The notes beneath the pieces are model-generated. The model saw only the letters and a list, made by a program, of their open reading frames with translations. It was not told where the DNA came from and did no database searches. Below are positions 15,004 through 21,664 of a DNA stretch of 27,134 nt, piece by piece. The position numbers and the translations under genes are program-made. The stretch is from IMG/VR virus record IMGVR_UViG_3300047678_000567, positions 1 through 27,134 of that record; one strand, given 5' to 3'. The DNA comes from a virus. The first letter of the stretch is position 1; each line of letters begins with the position of its first letter.

Positions 15004-15788
15004 CAGCCCCCACCTTTCACTCGCACTGAACCAGGATCTGCATCATCGAAGGGACCACCTCGAGGAGACTCGGCTGCGCTCCCCGACCCGTTCCCGACCT
15101 GACCCGACCCGGCCCAGTCCCGGCCCGGACCCGACCCGAGTCGTGGCCTGGTCTTAGACTGAGCAGAGACTGAGCATTTTCCAAGGCGCAGCTCAGCCTG
15201 CGTCGCTGTGGTGCCGGGGTCGAGGAGCACCATCTCCGCCTCGTCGAGCGTCTTGTTGTACTTGCGACGGTTGTCGAAGTCGCAGCACACGACGACGTTG
15301 CCGAGCACGGTCTTGCCGCCCTTCGTGACTGGGACGACGTGGTCGTAGCGGCCGGCAGTGTGGCCCGTGCGGGCGGCGAAGTTCACCTGGATGCCGCAGT
15401 AGCGGCACAGGTCCTGGTCGCGGACGCGGATCGCCGTCTTGAGGTCCGGGTCGTTCTGGATCTTCTTGCGTTCCTTCTCGATCGCTGCGGCCTTGTCGAT
15501 CGTTGCCCGAGGTGGGTTGAAGTCGGTCCAGTTGTGGAACGCCCACCCTTCGTCGGTGCGCTGCCAAAGGTCTGCTGCAACGAGTTCGGCCGCCGCCACG
15601 CCGGTCTGGCGTGTGGTGAGCCCAACCTGCGGGGCAAGGATCGGCAACTGGCTGCTGCCGATCTGGCCGTCCGTCTTGTACGACGCGCACCATGCACCGG
15701 CCGTGGTCCACAACGCCTTCGCGTTCGGTGACAGCGCCCACCACTTCGGGTGGGCGTGCAACTTGTCGTCGACCTTGAACCACGTCAT
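15003..15788 (-). CDS. Replication-initiator-like protein with HNH domain
   Basis: The 261-residue protein has three parts. Residues 1-95 (M-T-W-F-K-V-D-D-K-L-H-A-H-P-K, then L-W-T-T-A-G-A-W-C-A-S-Y and W-x-F-H-N-W) match the winged-helix N-terminal domain of many actinophage replication initiators. Residues 118-182 form an HNH module: C128-x2-C131, D149-H150 (Y-D-H-V-V-P-V-T-K-G-G), N164, C168-C169, N173. Residues 210-261 are low-complexity Gly/Ser/Arg, encoded by iteron-like DNA. The HNH part may be a nickase or endonuclease at the origin or a separate activity. The start ATG at 15788 overlaps the GIY-YIG stop (ATGA). Confidence 0.78.
   Translation of the reverse strand: MTWFKVDDKLHAHPKWWALSPNAKALWTTAGAWCASYKTDGQIGSSQLPILAPQVGLTTRQTGVAAAELVAADLWQRTDEGWAFHNWTDFNPPRATIDKAAAIEKERKKIQNDPDLKTAIRVRDQDLCRYCGIQVNFAARTGHTAGRYDHVVPVTKGGKTVLGNVVVCCDFDNRRKYNKTLDEAEMVLLDPGTTATQAELRLGKCSVSAQSKTRPRLGSGPGRDWAGSGQVGNGSGSAAESPRGGPFDDADPGSVRVKGGG
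15082..15138. repeat. Iteron-like direct repeats CCCGACCYG inside replication gene
   Basis: Plus-strand CCCGACC(C/T)G occurs at 15082, 15093, 15103 and 15130, with start spacings of 11, 10 and 27 bases. It lies within the coding part for the low-complexity tail of the replication protein. Helical-turn spacing suggests a protein-binding array such as an origin, though it may simply reflect Gly/Arg-rich coding. Confidence 0.45.
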
Positions 15789-16408
15789 GAGGTCCTCGTG
15801 GCCACCAGGCGAGCAACGTCGATGTCGAGCACGAAGTCGGCGGGAGCGCGGCGCACCGTGCATTTGCGCAGGAGATGTTCGACGTGCCACAGGCCGGTGT
15901 TGCCGGTCACCCAGAGGTCACGGAAGTACGCGAGGGCCTCGGAGAGTCCGACGACGTTGCACGGCCACCCGACGTCAAGGCATGGGTGTACAGCCGTGCC
16001 CATGACGAGCTCCGCTGATGTCGGTACGGGGTCGTCCGCCTTGAGGCCGGCGCATCGGCGCATGTCGCAGTTCGGTGACCGGTCGGTGAACTCGTGAACG
16101 ACGACGAACCCGGAGTGCACGGGCTTGCCGCAGCTGCGGCAGTTCCACAGTTCCTTGGGCAGCAACTGGACATCCCCAGGAGCGTGCACCACGTTGTATC
16201 GAGGCTTCTCCCGGCGGATCGCGGCACGCTCGAACTGCTCGGCCTCGACACGGGTGCCGACGCTCAGCTTCTCGATCTCGATCCGGCGGACATCCGACCA
16301 CCACGGCTTGATCGCCCGATGCTGCCCAGCTCGGTGAGCGGCTGACAGGGAGATCCCGATGTACAGCAGGTTCCCGTCGTGGTCGTAGAGCCGGTACAGA
16401 TCGATCAT
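15785..16408 (-). CDS. GIY-YIG endonuclease with zinc-ribbon-like segment
   Basis: The 207-residue protein begins M-I-D-L-Y-R-L-Y-D-H-D-G-N-L-L-Y-I-G-I-S (1-20), the paired 'Y-x-L-Y ... L-Y-I-G-I' signature of GIY-YIG nucleases. R26, H30, the E56/E60 region and Y71-N72 fit the rest of the fold. A second part carries C90-x2-C93 and C114/C119, perhaps a zinc ribbon that binds DNA. Free-standing phage GIY-YIG proteins often act as homing endonucleases. The ATG at 16408 overlaps the stop of a 28-codon replication-protein fragment, and the next gene is the full-length replication protein. Confidence 0.85.
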   Translation of the reverse strand: MIDLYRLYDHDGNLLYIGISLSAAHRAGQHRAIKPWWSDVRRIEIEKLSVGTRVEAEQFERAAIRREKPRYNVVHAPGDVQLLPKELWNCRSCGKPVHSGFVVVHEFTDRSPNCDMRRCAGLKADDPVPTSAELVMGTAVHPCLDVGWPCNVVGLSEALAYFRDLWVTGNTGLWHVEHLLRKCTVRRAPADFVLDIDVARLVATRTS

Positions 16409-16491
16409 GAGCCCACTCCTACAGCGTGCGCGACCGACCACGGTGGAGCCTCGGGGCCCATCAGCTTGTCGTCGGTCCGGAACCAGCTCAC
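16405..16491 (-). pseudogene. Truncated replication-protein N terminus (28 aa)
   Basis: The frame reads MSWFRTDDKLMGPEAPPWSV followed by A-H-A-V-G-V-G-S and stops. The first ten residues match the start of the full replication protein downstream (M-T-W-F-K-V-D-D-K-L), with M, WF and DDKL identical. Nothing else of that domain remains. GTG 16491 is the likely start. The stop overlaps the start of the GIY-YIG gene (ATGA). It is best read as the remnant of a second initiator-like gene, cut off where the nuclease gene begins, though a functional micropeptide cannot be excluded. Confidence 0.55.
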
Positions 16492-16519
16492 ATTGACCAC
16501 CGACGTCCGGGCGCGCCGA

Positions 16520-16544
16520 AGCCCCGGGCCGACAGCCCGGGGCT
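16520..16544 (-). terminator. 10-bp GC hairpin upstream of the truncated gene
   Basis: A perfect inverted repeat AGCCCCGGGC / GCCCGGGGCT with a 5-nt loop, in the 79-base gap after the gene ending at 16571. No U-tract. It looks like an intrinsic terminator or attenuator of actinobacterial type. Confidence 0.6.
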
Positions 16545-16570
16545 CCCACCAGCGTCCGCCACCATCACCC

Positions 16571-17422
16571 TCACGTCGGAGCGGCCACCTCGACCAGTTC
16601 GGCGTGCGCTGCGGTGAGGGAGTCGAGCCAGGCCTGCTCGTAGTCGGCCGGCTCGTAGCCGAGCCGGATCCAGTCGTCAAGGAGCTCGCGGTCGTCGTCC
16701 TCCGCCCGCAGCCAGGTCGTCCAGTAGCCGCGTTGGGCGGCGGGGTGGTCGGCGGCGGCGAACGCGATGGCAGCAGCGTCGTGGAGCGCGGCGACGGCGA
16801 TCGTCAACGCCGGGTCGGCTGTGCACACCTCGGTGCGGGTGGCGCCCGGCCGGCCACCGACGGTCGTCACGATCATGTCCCCGTCGAGGTACACCACGTT
16901 GCCGATCGCGAGTTGGGTGGTGATCCACGCGAAGCCGACCTCGACGACGGTGTCGCGCTGTTCCCGTGCAGCGCGGGCGAGGGTGGCACGGCGTGCTTCG
17001 ATCGTCGGGAGGACCAGTGCTTCGGTGGTCTCGCGGACGTTTAGCGTCGTCGACACCGGCGTAGCGGCGGTCGCAGCGGCGGTCGCTGCGTCGGGGGCAG
17101 GGGCGGGCTTGGGCCCGTACCAGGTCACGCTCGTGTCGCGGTCGTGGAGGTACCAGTGGGTGGCGTCGGGGCGCTTCACCTTCTGCAGCCGGTCGGTCCA
17201 CGGGTCGGTGGTGCGGGGCAGACCCGACTTTTTGGCCTGCTCGAGCGCCTTGGCGCGCTTGCGGGCCAGGATGAGGTCGTTGATCGCGTTCGCGATTGCC
17301 CAGTCCTGCACCGGCCTCTCCCGGTTGAGACCCGCCTTCGCCGTGTTCGCGACCTGCTTGCAGACGGTGTCGACGTCGCCCTCGTCGAGATCGGCGATCT
17401 GCTCGGCCTGGCGGATCGTCAA
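16571..17422 (-). CDS. Hypothetical protein (283 aa) downstream of ParB-like gene
   Basis: No named family recognised. The N terminus is helical (MTIRQAEQIADLDEGDVDTV), basic near 50-68 (R-K-R-A-K-A-L-E-Q-A-K-K-S-G). An Ala/Thr/Pro linker lies around 108-125. A globular C-terminal half includes V-G-F-A-W-I-T-T-Q-L-A-I-G-N-V-V-Y-L-D-G and E-Q-A-W-L-D-S-L. Translation probably starts at TTG 17422, which overlaps the ParB-like stop (TTGA) with GGAG five bases upstream. The coupling suggests it is made in fixed ratio with that protein; a role as its partner or regulator is inference. Confidence 0.7.
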   Translation of the reverse strand: MTIRQAEQIADLDEGDVDTVCKQVANTAKAGLNRERPVQDWAIANAINDLILARKRAKALEQAKKSGLPRTTDPWTDRLQKVKRPDATHWYLHDRDTSVTWYGPKPAPAPDAATAAATAATPVSTTLNVRETTEALVLPTIEARRATLARAAREQRDTVVEVGFAWITTQLAIGNVVYLDGDMIVTTVGGRPGATRTEVCTADPALTIAVAALHDAAAIAFAAADHPAAQRGYWTTWLRAEDDDRELLDDWIRLGYEPADYEQAWLDSLTAAHAELVEVAAPT

Positions 17423-18036
17423 CCGATCTCCTTGCGCAACACGCGCAGCTTCAACCGGCGCGACACGTGCGGCTGCGAGCAGCCCACCCGTTCGGCGATG
17501 TCACGCTGCGACAGGCCGAGGTCGACGAGCATCTGGTAGCCGCGGGCCTCGTCGAACGGGTCGAGATCACGGCGGTGCAAGTTCTCGACGAGCATCGCCA
17601 GCCGACGTTCGACGTCGTCGAACACGCGGATCACCGCCGGCACCAACATCACCCCGGCGAGGGTGGCGGCAGCGTGGCGGCGGTGACCGGCGACGATCTG
17701 CCACTCACCGCGCACCGTCGGATGGGCGGTCACGATCAACGGCTCGAGGACACCGAGCTGAACGATCGACGCTGCGAGCTCGGTGAGGTCACCGAGATCC
17801 TGGCGGGGGTTCGCCGGGTCCGGGTGGAGCTGATGGGCCGGCAGCCACTCCAACCGGGCGTCGGTGATGTCGCGGGCATCACCCGCCGGCGTCGCCGGCG
17901 CAGCCTTCTTCGCGGCGGCCTTCGCGGGCGGCTTCTTCTTCGCCGGCGCGGCCTTCTTCGCGGCGGGCTTCGTCGCCGTCGTCTGCGCCGGCGGCTTCTT
18001 CACGGCCAGCGCAGCCTTCTTCGTCGTCGTGGTCAA
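17419..18036 (-). CDS. ParB-domain DNA-binding protein with histone-H1-like N-terminus
   Basis: The 205-residue protein has residues 1-52 almost wholly Lys/Ala/Pro/Thr (repeated P-A-K-K, A-A-K-K-A-A-P), like histone-H1 or Hc1 tails. A ParB/Srx domain follows: A-N-P-R (75-78), the nucleotide-binding box A-G-H-R-R-H-A-A-A (116-124), and E-N-L-H-R-R-D-L-D-P-F-D-E-A (151-164). A helix-turn-helix completes it: L-S-Q-R-D-I-A-E-R-V-G-C-S-Q-P-H-V-S-R-R (175-194). Start: TTG 18036 lies six bases after GGAGG and overlaps the upstream stop (TTGA); the in-frame GTG 18072 lacks a site. No ParA is seen, so it may regulate or organise phage DNA rather than partition it. Confidence 0.9.
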   Translation of the reverse strand: MTTTTKKAALAVKKPPAQTTATKPAAKKAAPAKKKPPAKAAAKKAAPATPAGDARDITDARLEWLPAHQLHPDPANPRQDLGDLTELAASIVQLGVLEPLIVTAHPTVRGEWQIVAGHRRHAAATLAGVMLVPAVIRVFDDVERRLAMLVENLHRRDLDPFDEARGYQMLVDLGLSQRDIAERVGCSQPHVSRRLKLRVLRKEIG

Positions 18037-18269
18037 CTCGTTCCTCCAGGGTTCGGTGGCGGCCACGGACACACCGCAGCCGCCGGGGTATCAGGGACAT
18101 CGACCAGCCCGTGCCGGTCGAGCAGCTCGGCGACACGCTCCGCCACCACCCGCTCCGCGCACAACAACAGCGGCGCCGACCGGTCATGGCCGACGACCAC
18201 GGTCCAGCCGGCGAACACCACCACCACCGGTCGCTGCTCGTGCACATGGGGACGATCCGGACACGTCAT
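18033..18269 (-). CDS. Hypothetical protein (78 aa)
   Basis: Not recognised. It reads MTCPDRPHVHEQRPVVVVFA, then G-W-T-V-V-V-G-H-D-R-S-A-P-L-L-L-C-A-E-R-V-V-A-E-R-V-A-E-L-L-D-R-H-G, ending in a Pro-rich stretch. One short beta region followed by an amphipathic helix would make a small alpha/beta unit. The ATG at 18269 overlaps the ASCH-like stop (ATGA), and its stop overlaps the TTG start of the ParB-like gene. Confidence 0.68.
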   Translation of the reverse strand: MTCPDRPHVHEQRPVVVVFAGWTVVVGHDRSAPLLLCAERVVAERVAELLDRHGLVDVPDTPAAAVCPWPPPNPGGTS

Positions 18270-18661
18270 CGCCGACGCCCATGTTCGGAATCGTCGAGGT
18301 ACCGCCACTCGATGCGTCGGCACACGATCGCCAGGCGTTCGAGGCCGTCAGTGGTGCGGTAGCCGTGAGACCGCACCCACATGTCGACGAACTCTGGATG
18401 TGTCAGGTGGTCGAGGCCCTCCTTGGAGAGCTCGCCCGGCATGATGCTGAGGGCGAGGGGCTCGAGCCGGTTCGAGACGACCTCGACGTCGGCGAGGACC
18501 CGCTGCTTCGCGCCCTTCGGCAGCCCCATCCCCTTCTCGACGAGGGTCAGGTGGTCGCCGGGCTGGAGCGTCGTCCACGTGTCAGCGCGGCGGCGGGTGA
18601 CGGTCTTGGCGCGGTTGAGCACGGCGTCGACCGTGAGCGCGCACGACATGCGACGAGTCAT
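18266..18661 (-). CDS. ASCH-like (PUA-fold) protein
   Basis: The 131-residue protein has R-A-K-T-V-T-R-R near the N terminus and L-Q-P-G-D-H-L-T-L-V-E-K-G-M-G-L-P-K-G (32-50), then R-V-L-A-D-V-E-V-V-S-N-R-L-E-P-L (54-69) and Y-R-T-T-D-G-L-E-R-L near the end. The layout of an early 'K-T-V-T-R-R' followed by 'P-G-D-x-L-T-L-V-x-K' is typical of phage ASCH-domain proteins, an RNA- or modified-base-binding fold related to PUA. Its substrate is unknown. The ATG at 18661 overlaps the upstream stop by four bases. Confidence 0.7.
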   Translation of the reverse strand: MTRRMSCALTVDAVLNRAKTVTRRRADTWTTLQPGDHLTLVEKGMGLPKGAKQRVLADVEVVSNRLEPLALSIMPGELSKEGLDHLTHPEFVDMWVRSHGYRTTDGLERLAIVCRRIEWRYLDDSEHGRRR

Positions 18662-18984
18662 CGCCGGTCCCTCGGGCGTCGCGTCGCGAACGTGACGACC
18701 GGGTGCGGTGCACCACGCCGGATCTCTGCGTCGAGCTTGTCGGCCACGACGGCGTGGGCTGCGGGCCCGAACAGCAGCTCGACCTTGTCGAGGCCCTCGC
18801 CGGGCTCGAACCAGATGATCGACACCTGAGTGCCAGGCACATGAGGGAGAACGTCGTGGGCCTCTGCGAGAGCGTGACGCGTCCACTCGTCGGTGACGTC
18901 GGGCAACACACCCGGCACCACCGGCCACCGCTCACGGGCACGCGCCCGATCCTCCCGACGCATCCGGGCCCGCAACGCGCTCAT
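18658..18984 (-). CDS. Hypothetical protein (108 aa)
   Basis: Not recognised. A basic N terminus (MSALRARMRREDRARARERW) precedes an alpha/beta-like body: V-S-I-I-W-F-E-P-G-E-G-L-D-K-V-E-L-L-F-G-P-A-A-H-A-V-V-A-D-K-L, then a basic tail. The ATG at 18984 overlaps the RusA-like stop (ATGA), and the gene is coupled to the downstream ASCH-like gene in the same way. Confidence 0.68.
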   Translation of the reverse strand: MSALRARMRREDRARARERWPVVPGVLPDVTDEWTRHALAEAHDVLPHVPGTQVSIIWFEPGEGLDKVELLFGPAAHAVVADKLDAEIRRGAPHPVVTFATRRPRDRR

Positions 18985-19400
18985 TCTGGGCCCCTGACCG
19001 TGTCGAAGATCTCCGACCAGCTGGCGGTGAGCTCGGCGCGGGGAACGATGAGGACCCGCACCTTCTCGGCTCGGCGGAGCAGCAACGGTTCGACGGTCGT
19101 CACCCACTCCAGGGTGTCGTCAGGCCACAGGCCGGCCTGCACGAGGCCGTCGACGATCGGCTTCACCGTCGCGATGTAGTTGGACGGGTCGCGGCGAGTG
19201 TTGGTCGCGACCGGGAGTCCGACCGCGACGACCGACGGGGCGAGAGGCAGCGTCCACCGGTCACGGTTGCGGGCGTCGACAGCGGCCATCAGCGCGGCGA
19301 TCCGCCACTGGCGTGTCCGGGTGGAACGCGTCGACCAGTGCAACCGGTCGTTGAGCGACATCAACCGGTCAGGGGCCCGGAACTCGATCAGCCGGTTCAC
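18981..19400 (-). CDS. RusA-like Holliday junction resolvase
   Basis: The 139-residue protein contains the RusA acidic pattern: R-D-P-S-N-Y (70-75), K80, P-I-V-D-G-L (81-86), and L-W-P-D-D-T-L-E-W-V (91-100). In RusA the conserved 'D-x-x-N-x-x-K-x-x-x-D' and 'D-D' residues bind metal and cut four-way junctions made during phage recombination and replication; here D71, N74, K80, D84, D94 and D95 are the matching set. Length is close to the family. The GTG at 19400 overlaps the stop of the 38-codon membrane gene. Confidence 0.85.
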   Translation of the reverse strand: MNRLIEFRAPDRLMSLNDRLHWSTRSTRTRQWRIAALMAAVDARNRDRWTLPLAPSVVAVGLPVATNTRRDPSNYIATVKPIVDGLVQAGLWPDDTLEWVTTVEPLLLRRAEKVRVLIVPRAELTASWSEIFDTVRGPE

Positions 19401-19513
19401 GACCGGTCCTTCGGGCCGTGATCGCGCAGCAACCAGAGCACGACCGCTGCGATGGTGATCTGGCCGACGATCATCACGCTGTCGAACAGGGCGGCGAAGT
19501 CGCGGGCGGTCAC
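19397..19513 (-). CDS. Small membrane protein (38 aa)
   Basis: A 38-codon frame bridging two genes, with GTG 19513 overlapping the Gp37/Gp68 stop and its TGA overlapping the RusA start, both as GTGA. Residues 12-29 (S-V-M-I-V-G-Q-I-T-I-A-A-V-V-L-W-L-L) form one hydrophobic segment with a short acidic N side and a basic C side (R-D-H-G-P-K-D-R-S). This predicts a single-pass inner-membrane peptide. Function unknown; it is too far from any lysis module to call a holin. Confidence 0.6.
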   Translation of the reverse strand: MTARDFAALFDSVMIVGQITIAAVVLWLLRDHGPKDRS

Positions 19514-20586
19514 AGCAGCGCCGCCTGGTCATCGACCGCCGGGTACTCGTCCCACGGGCGGCCGTCGAGCTCGCGGCCGGCGGTTGTCTTCCCGATCCTG
19601 TGCCACACGACGGGGTCAGCACCCGTGACGTCCGTGTCCCAGCCGGGTGGGTCGAGGTTGAAGTCGGGGAAGTGGTGGCTGTCGACGAGCTTGCCGTGCT
19701 GCGACAGCCAGAACGGGGGCTGTGGATCCGGCTCGAGTGGGAGCCACTCGCCCCACTGCTTGAAGAAGAACCTGGTGTGCCGGTCACCCGGCCACGCGTC
19801 GTTCAGCTCGGGCAACTGGGTGCGGTCGCGCAGGTCGCGAACCCAGTCGGGGTGCATGGGGCGTGCGCCGGGACCGGACTCGCCGCCGACGATCAGCCAA
19901 TCGATCCCAGACAGGTCGAGCGACGGGAGCGGCCCGAGGAGCGGCTCGGCCGACACGAACCGCACCACAGCCGGCGTCGAGCGCAGGTGATCGGCCCGCC
20001 AGGCGTACCGGTCGGTCTCGATCGACACGCCGAGCCACACGTTCGGCAACGGCCACGGCGGATACCACACGTTCGAATCGGCGTACGGCTCGGGGTGCCA
20101 CCGGCTCAGGTCGAACTGTCGTCGGCCGGCGAACCCGGTCGTGGCGATGATCTCCGTCGCAGCCTCGGCGACAGCGACCCGGAACTTCGGGTCGTCGAGC
20201 ATGCGGGCCATCCGCTGCGGACGCTTGGTCAGGACCTGGAAGGTGTGACGGTGAGCGAGTGCCATCCGGGCGAACACGCCGGCGATGAACGCCCAGTCGA
20301 CGCCCGGGTGGAACAGATCGGACATCGAGTTGACGAACACCCGCCTCGGCCGGCGCCAGCGCAACGGCTGGTCGAGCCGCTCCGGCAGACAGCGGACCTC
20401 ACCGGTGAACTGGGCAGGTTCGCCCGGGCGGCGGACCGCCAACCCTGCGTACGTGGGCAGGTGCGCGAGACGGTCGGCGGCCTCGCGGGCGGCGTAGCAG
20501 TTCTCGCACCCGGCCGACACGTACGCGCAGCCGACCACCGGGTTCCAGGTGGCATCGGTCCACTCGATTCCCGTCCGGTCACTCAT
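19510..20586 (-). CDS. Phage Gp37/Gp68 family protein (DUF5131)
   Basis: The 358-residue protein starts MSDRTGIEWTDATWNPVVGC and carries the family's cysteine cluster C20-x6-C27-x2-C30-Y-A. It then has R-R-V-F-V-N-S-M-S-D-L-F-H, F-Q-V-L-T-K-R-P-Q-R, N-V-W-L-G-V-S-I-E and W-L-I-V-G-G-E-S-G-P-G-A-R-P-M-H, all hallmarks of Gp37/Gp68 proteins. The three-cysteine cluster and barrel-like repeats suggest an iron-sulfur, radical-SAM-like enzyme, but the reaction is not established. The ATG at 20586 overlaps the upstream stop by eight bases. Length is slightly longer than usual because of an insert near 140-170 and an extended C terminus. Confidence 0.93.
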   Translation of the reverse strand: MSDRTGIEWTDATWNPVVGCAYVSAGCENCYAAREAADRLAHLPTYAGLAVRRPGEPAQFTGEVRCLPERLDQPLRWRRPRRVFVNSMSDLFHPGVDWAFIAGVFARMALAHRHTFQVLTKRPQRMARMLDDPKFRVAVAEAATEIIATTGFAGRRQFDLSRWHPEPYADSNVWYPPWPLPNVWLGVSIETDRYAWRADHLRSTPAVVRFVSAEPLLGPLPSLDLSGIDWLIVGGESGPGARPMHPDWVRDLRDRTQLPELNDAWPGDRHTRFFFKQWGEWLPLEPDPQPPFWLSQHGKLVDSHHFPDFNLDPPGWDTDVTGADPVVWHRIGKTTAGRELDGRPWDEYPAVDDQAALL

Positions 20587-20758
20587 CGCCCAGCCCCCGT
20601 TCCGTGTCAGGGATGCCGGAGCGCGGCGATGACCAGGTGCAGCCACGGCACCGCCAACGCTCGCCGTCGAAGAACGTGTCTGGCCGCACACACGCCACCG
20701 GCCGGGTGGTGCCCGGCGTCGAGGTCGTGTCGATCGGCGGGGAATCGAAGACGGTCAT
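20579..20758 (-). CDS. Hypothetical small protein (59 aa)
   Basis: Not recognised. Thr/Pro-rich at first (MTVFDSPPIDTTSTPGTTRP), then V-A-C-V-R-P-D-T-F-F and R-W-R-C-R-G-C-T-W, where C38-x2-C41 could be half of a zinc site with C23. ATG 20758 overlaps the preceding stop (ATGA). Its stop lies inside the start region of the Gp37/Gp68 gene. Confidence 0.62.
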   Translation of the reverse strand: MTVFDSPPIDTTSTPGTTRPVACVRPDTFFDGERWRCRGCTWSSPRSGIPDTERGLGDE

Positions 20759-20964
20759 TGAGCCCTCCAGGCTTGGATCGCAGCCCACAGCTGCAGGTGA
20801 TGGACGGACCAGGTGGCGGAGCGTTCGCCGACGAACACGTTCCCGGCGGCGGCGAGGTGGTCGCCGGCGGTCTGCAACTGGCGGGCACGAGTCAATGCCC
20901 GGTCACGCTCCGCCTCGAGCGCAGCGATACGCCGGCGGAGCCCTTCGTAGCGGAGCTCGGTCAC
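20755..20964 (-). CDS. Hypothetical coiled-coil protein (69 aa)
   Basis: Residues 5-33 form a likely coiled coil (Y-E-G-L-R-R-R-I-A-A-L-E-A-E-R-D-R-A-L-T). The remainder reads A-G-D-H-L-A-A-A-G-N-V-F-V-G and W-S-V-H-H-L-Q-L-W-A-A-I-Q-A-W-R. Family not recognised. GTG 20964 overlaps the preceding stop by four bases. Confidence 0.65.
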   Translation of the reverse strand: MTELRYEGLRRRIAALEAERDRALTRARQLQTAGDHLAAAGNVFVGERSATWSVHHLQLWAAIQAWRAQ

Positions 20965-21491
20965 AGGGCGTGCTCCTCGCCGCGCAGGTGGGCGGACGTC
21001 TTGATGAGCGTGGTGTGCCACGGTTCGCGCTGACCGGACAGCGGCGGCTCGGCCCATAGTCGGCCATCGACGACCGCTCGCGCTGCGAGATCGACGAGTT
21101 CGGCGGCGGCGTCATCGGAGGGAAGGTGGACCTGCTCGACGACGTTGAGCGGGTGGAGCGGTCGCCACGAGCGCGGGTCCACTGACGTGACTCGGCCACC
21201 GCGTAGCATCCGCCCAACCTGTGGGCGGGGGTCGCAGGCGTACAGGATCACCTCGTGGGTGGCGCCGGGGAGGGTGACGACGGGCGGCGGCAGGCCAGGC
21301 TCGGCGCGCAGGTGTACGACGGCGAGGACGTAGTGCTCCCAGGCAGGCGACTGGCCCGGGCAGTGCAGAAACCAGGTAGCGACGCCCGCAGCGCGGTCGC
21401 GGTCATCGACGATGACGACGCGGGTTGCTGTGCCCGCAGGCCCGGTCAGCGGAGCGAACGGGGTCTCGTACTTCACCCGGAGGTCCGTCAC
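20961..21491 (-). CDS. Hypothetical protein (176 aa)
   Basis: No family recognised. It begins MTDLRVKYETPFAPLTGPAG and has three apparent beta-rich runs: A-T-R-V-V-I-V-D-D-R, H-Y-V-L-A-V-V-H-L-R-A-E-P and E-V-I-L-Y-A-C-D-P-R-P-Q-V-G-R. A helix near the end (A-A-A-E-L-V-D-L-A-A-R-A-V-V-D-G) completes it. The alternation of strands suggests a single compact alpha/beta domain. The GTG at 21491 overlaps the stop of the cysteine-rich microprotein. Confidence 0.68.
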   Translation of the reverse strand: MTDLRVKYETPFAPLTGPAGTATRVVIVDDRDRAAGVATWFLHCPGQSPAWEHYVLAVVHLRAEPGLPPPVVTLPGATHEVILYACDPRPQVGRMLRGGRVTSVDPRSWRPLHPLNVVEQVHLPSDDAAAELVDLAARAVVDGRLWAEPPLSGQREPWHTTLIKTSAHLRGEEHAL

Positions 21492-21664
21492 AGCACACCG
21501 CCGGCGGGGTGGGCGCACCCGTGAGTGGCGCAGTCGGACACGTCCAGGTTCGGGCAGAACGGCACCGTGCACGGCCCCGTCAGATCCCGGGCGGCGAGGC
21601 GATCCTTCAGGTGCGCCGCCTTGGCGAGACCGGCAGCCCGATCGGACTCGGGGATGGCGGTCAT
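21488..21664 (-). CDS. Cysteine-rich microprotein (58 aa)
   Basis: A 58-codon frame filling the space between two genes, with an ATG at 21664 overlapping the upstream stop (ATGA) and a stop overlapping the next GTG. After a helical N terminus (MTAIPESDRAAGLAKAAHLK), it has C32, C37, C45 and C50, with H48 and H52, in G-P-C-T-V-P-F-C-P-N-L and D-C-A-T-H-G-C-A-H-P. The pattern C-x4-C-x7-C-x4-C suggests a zinc-binding knuckle. No known family is recognised. Confidence 0.62.
   Translation of the reverse strand: MTAIPESDRAAGLAKAAHLKDRLAARDLTGPCTVPFCPNLDVSDCATHGCAHPAGGVL

Noticed and set aside
17880-18036. Tandem DNA repeats in the start of the ParB-like gene (GCCTTCTTCG-type)
   Set aside because: Explained by Lys/Ala/Pro coding repeats in the protein; not a separate array or CRISPR.
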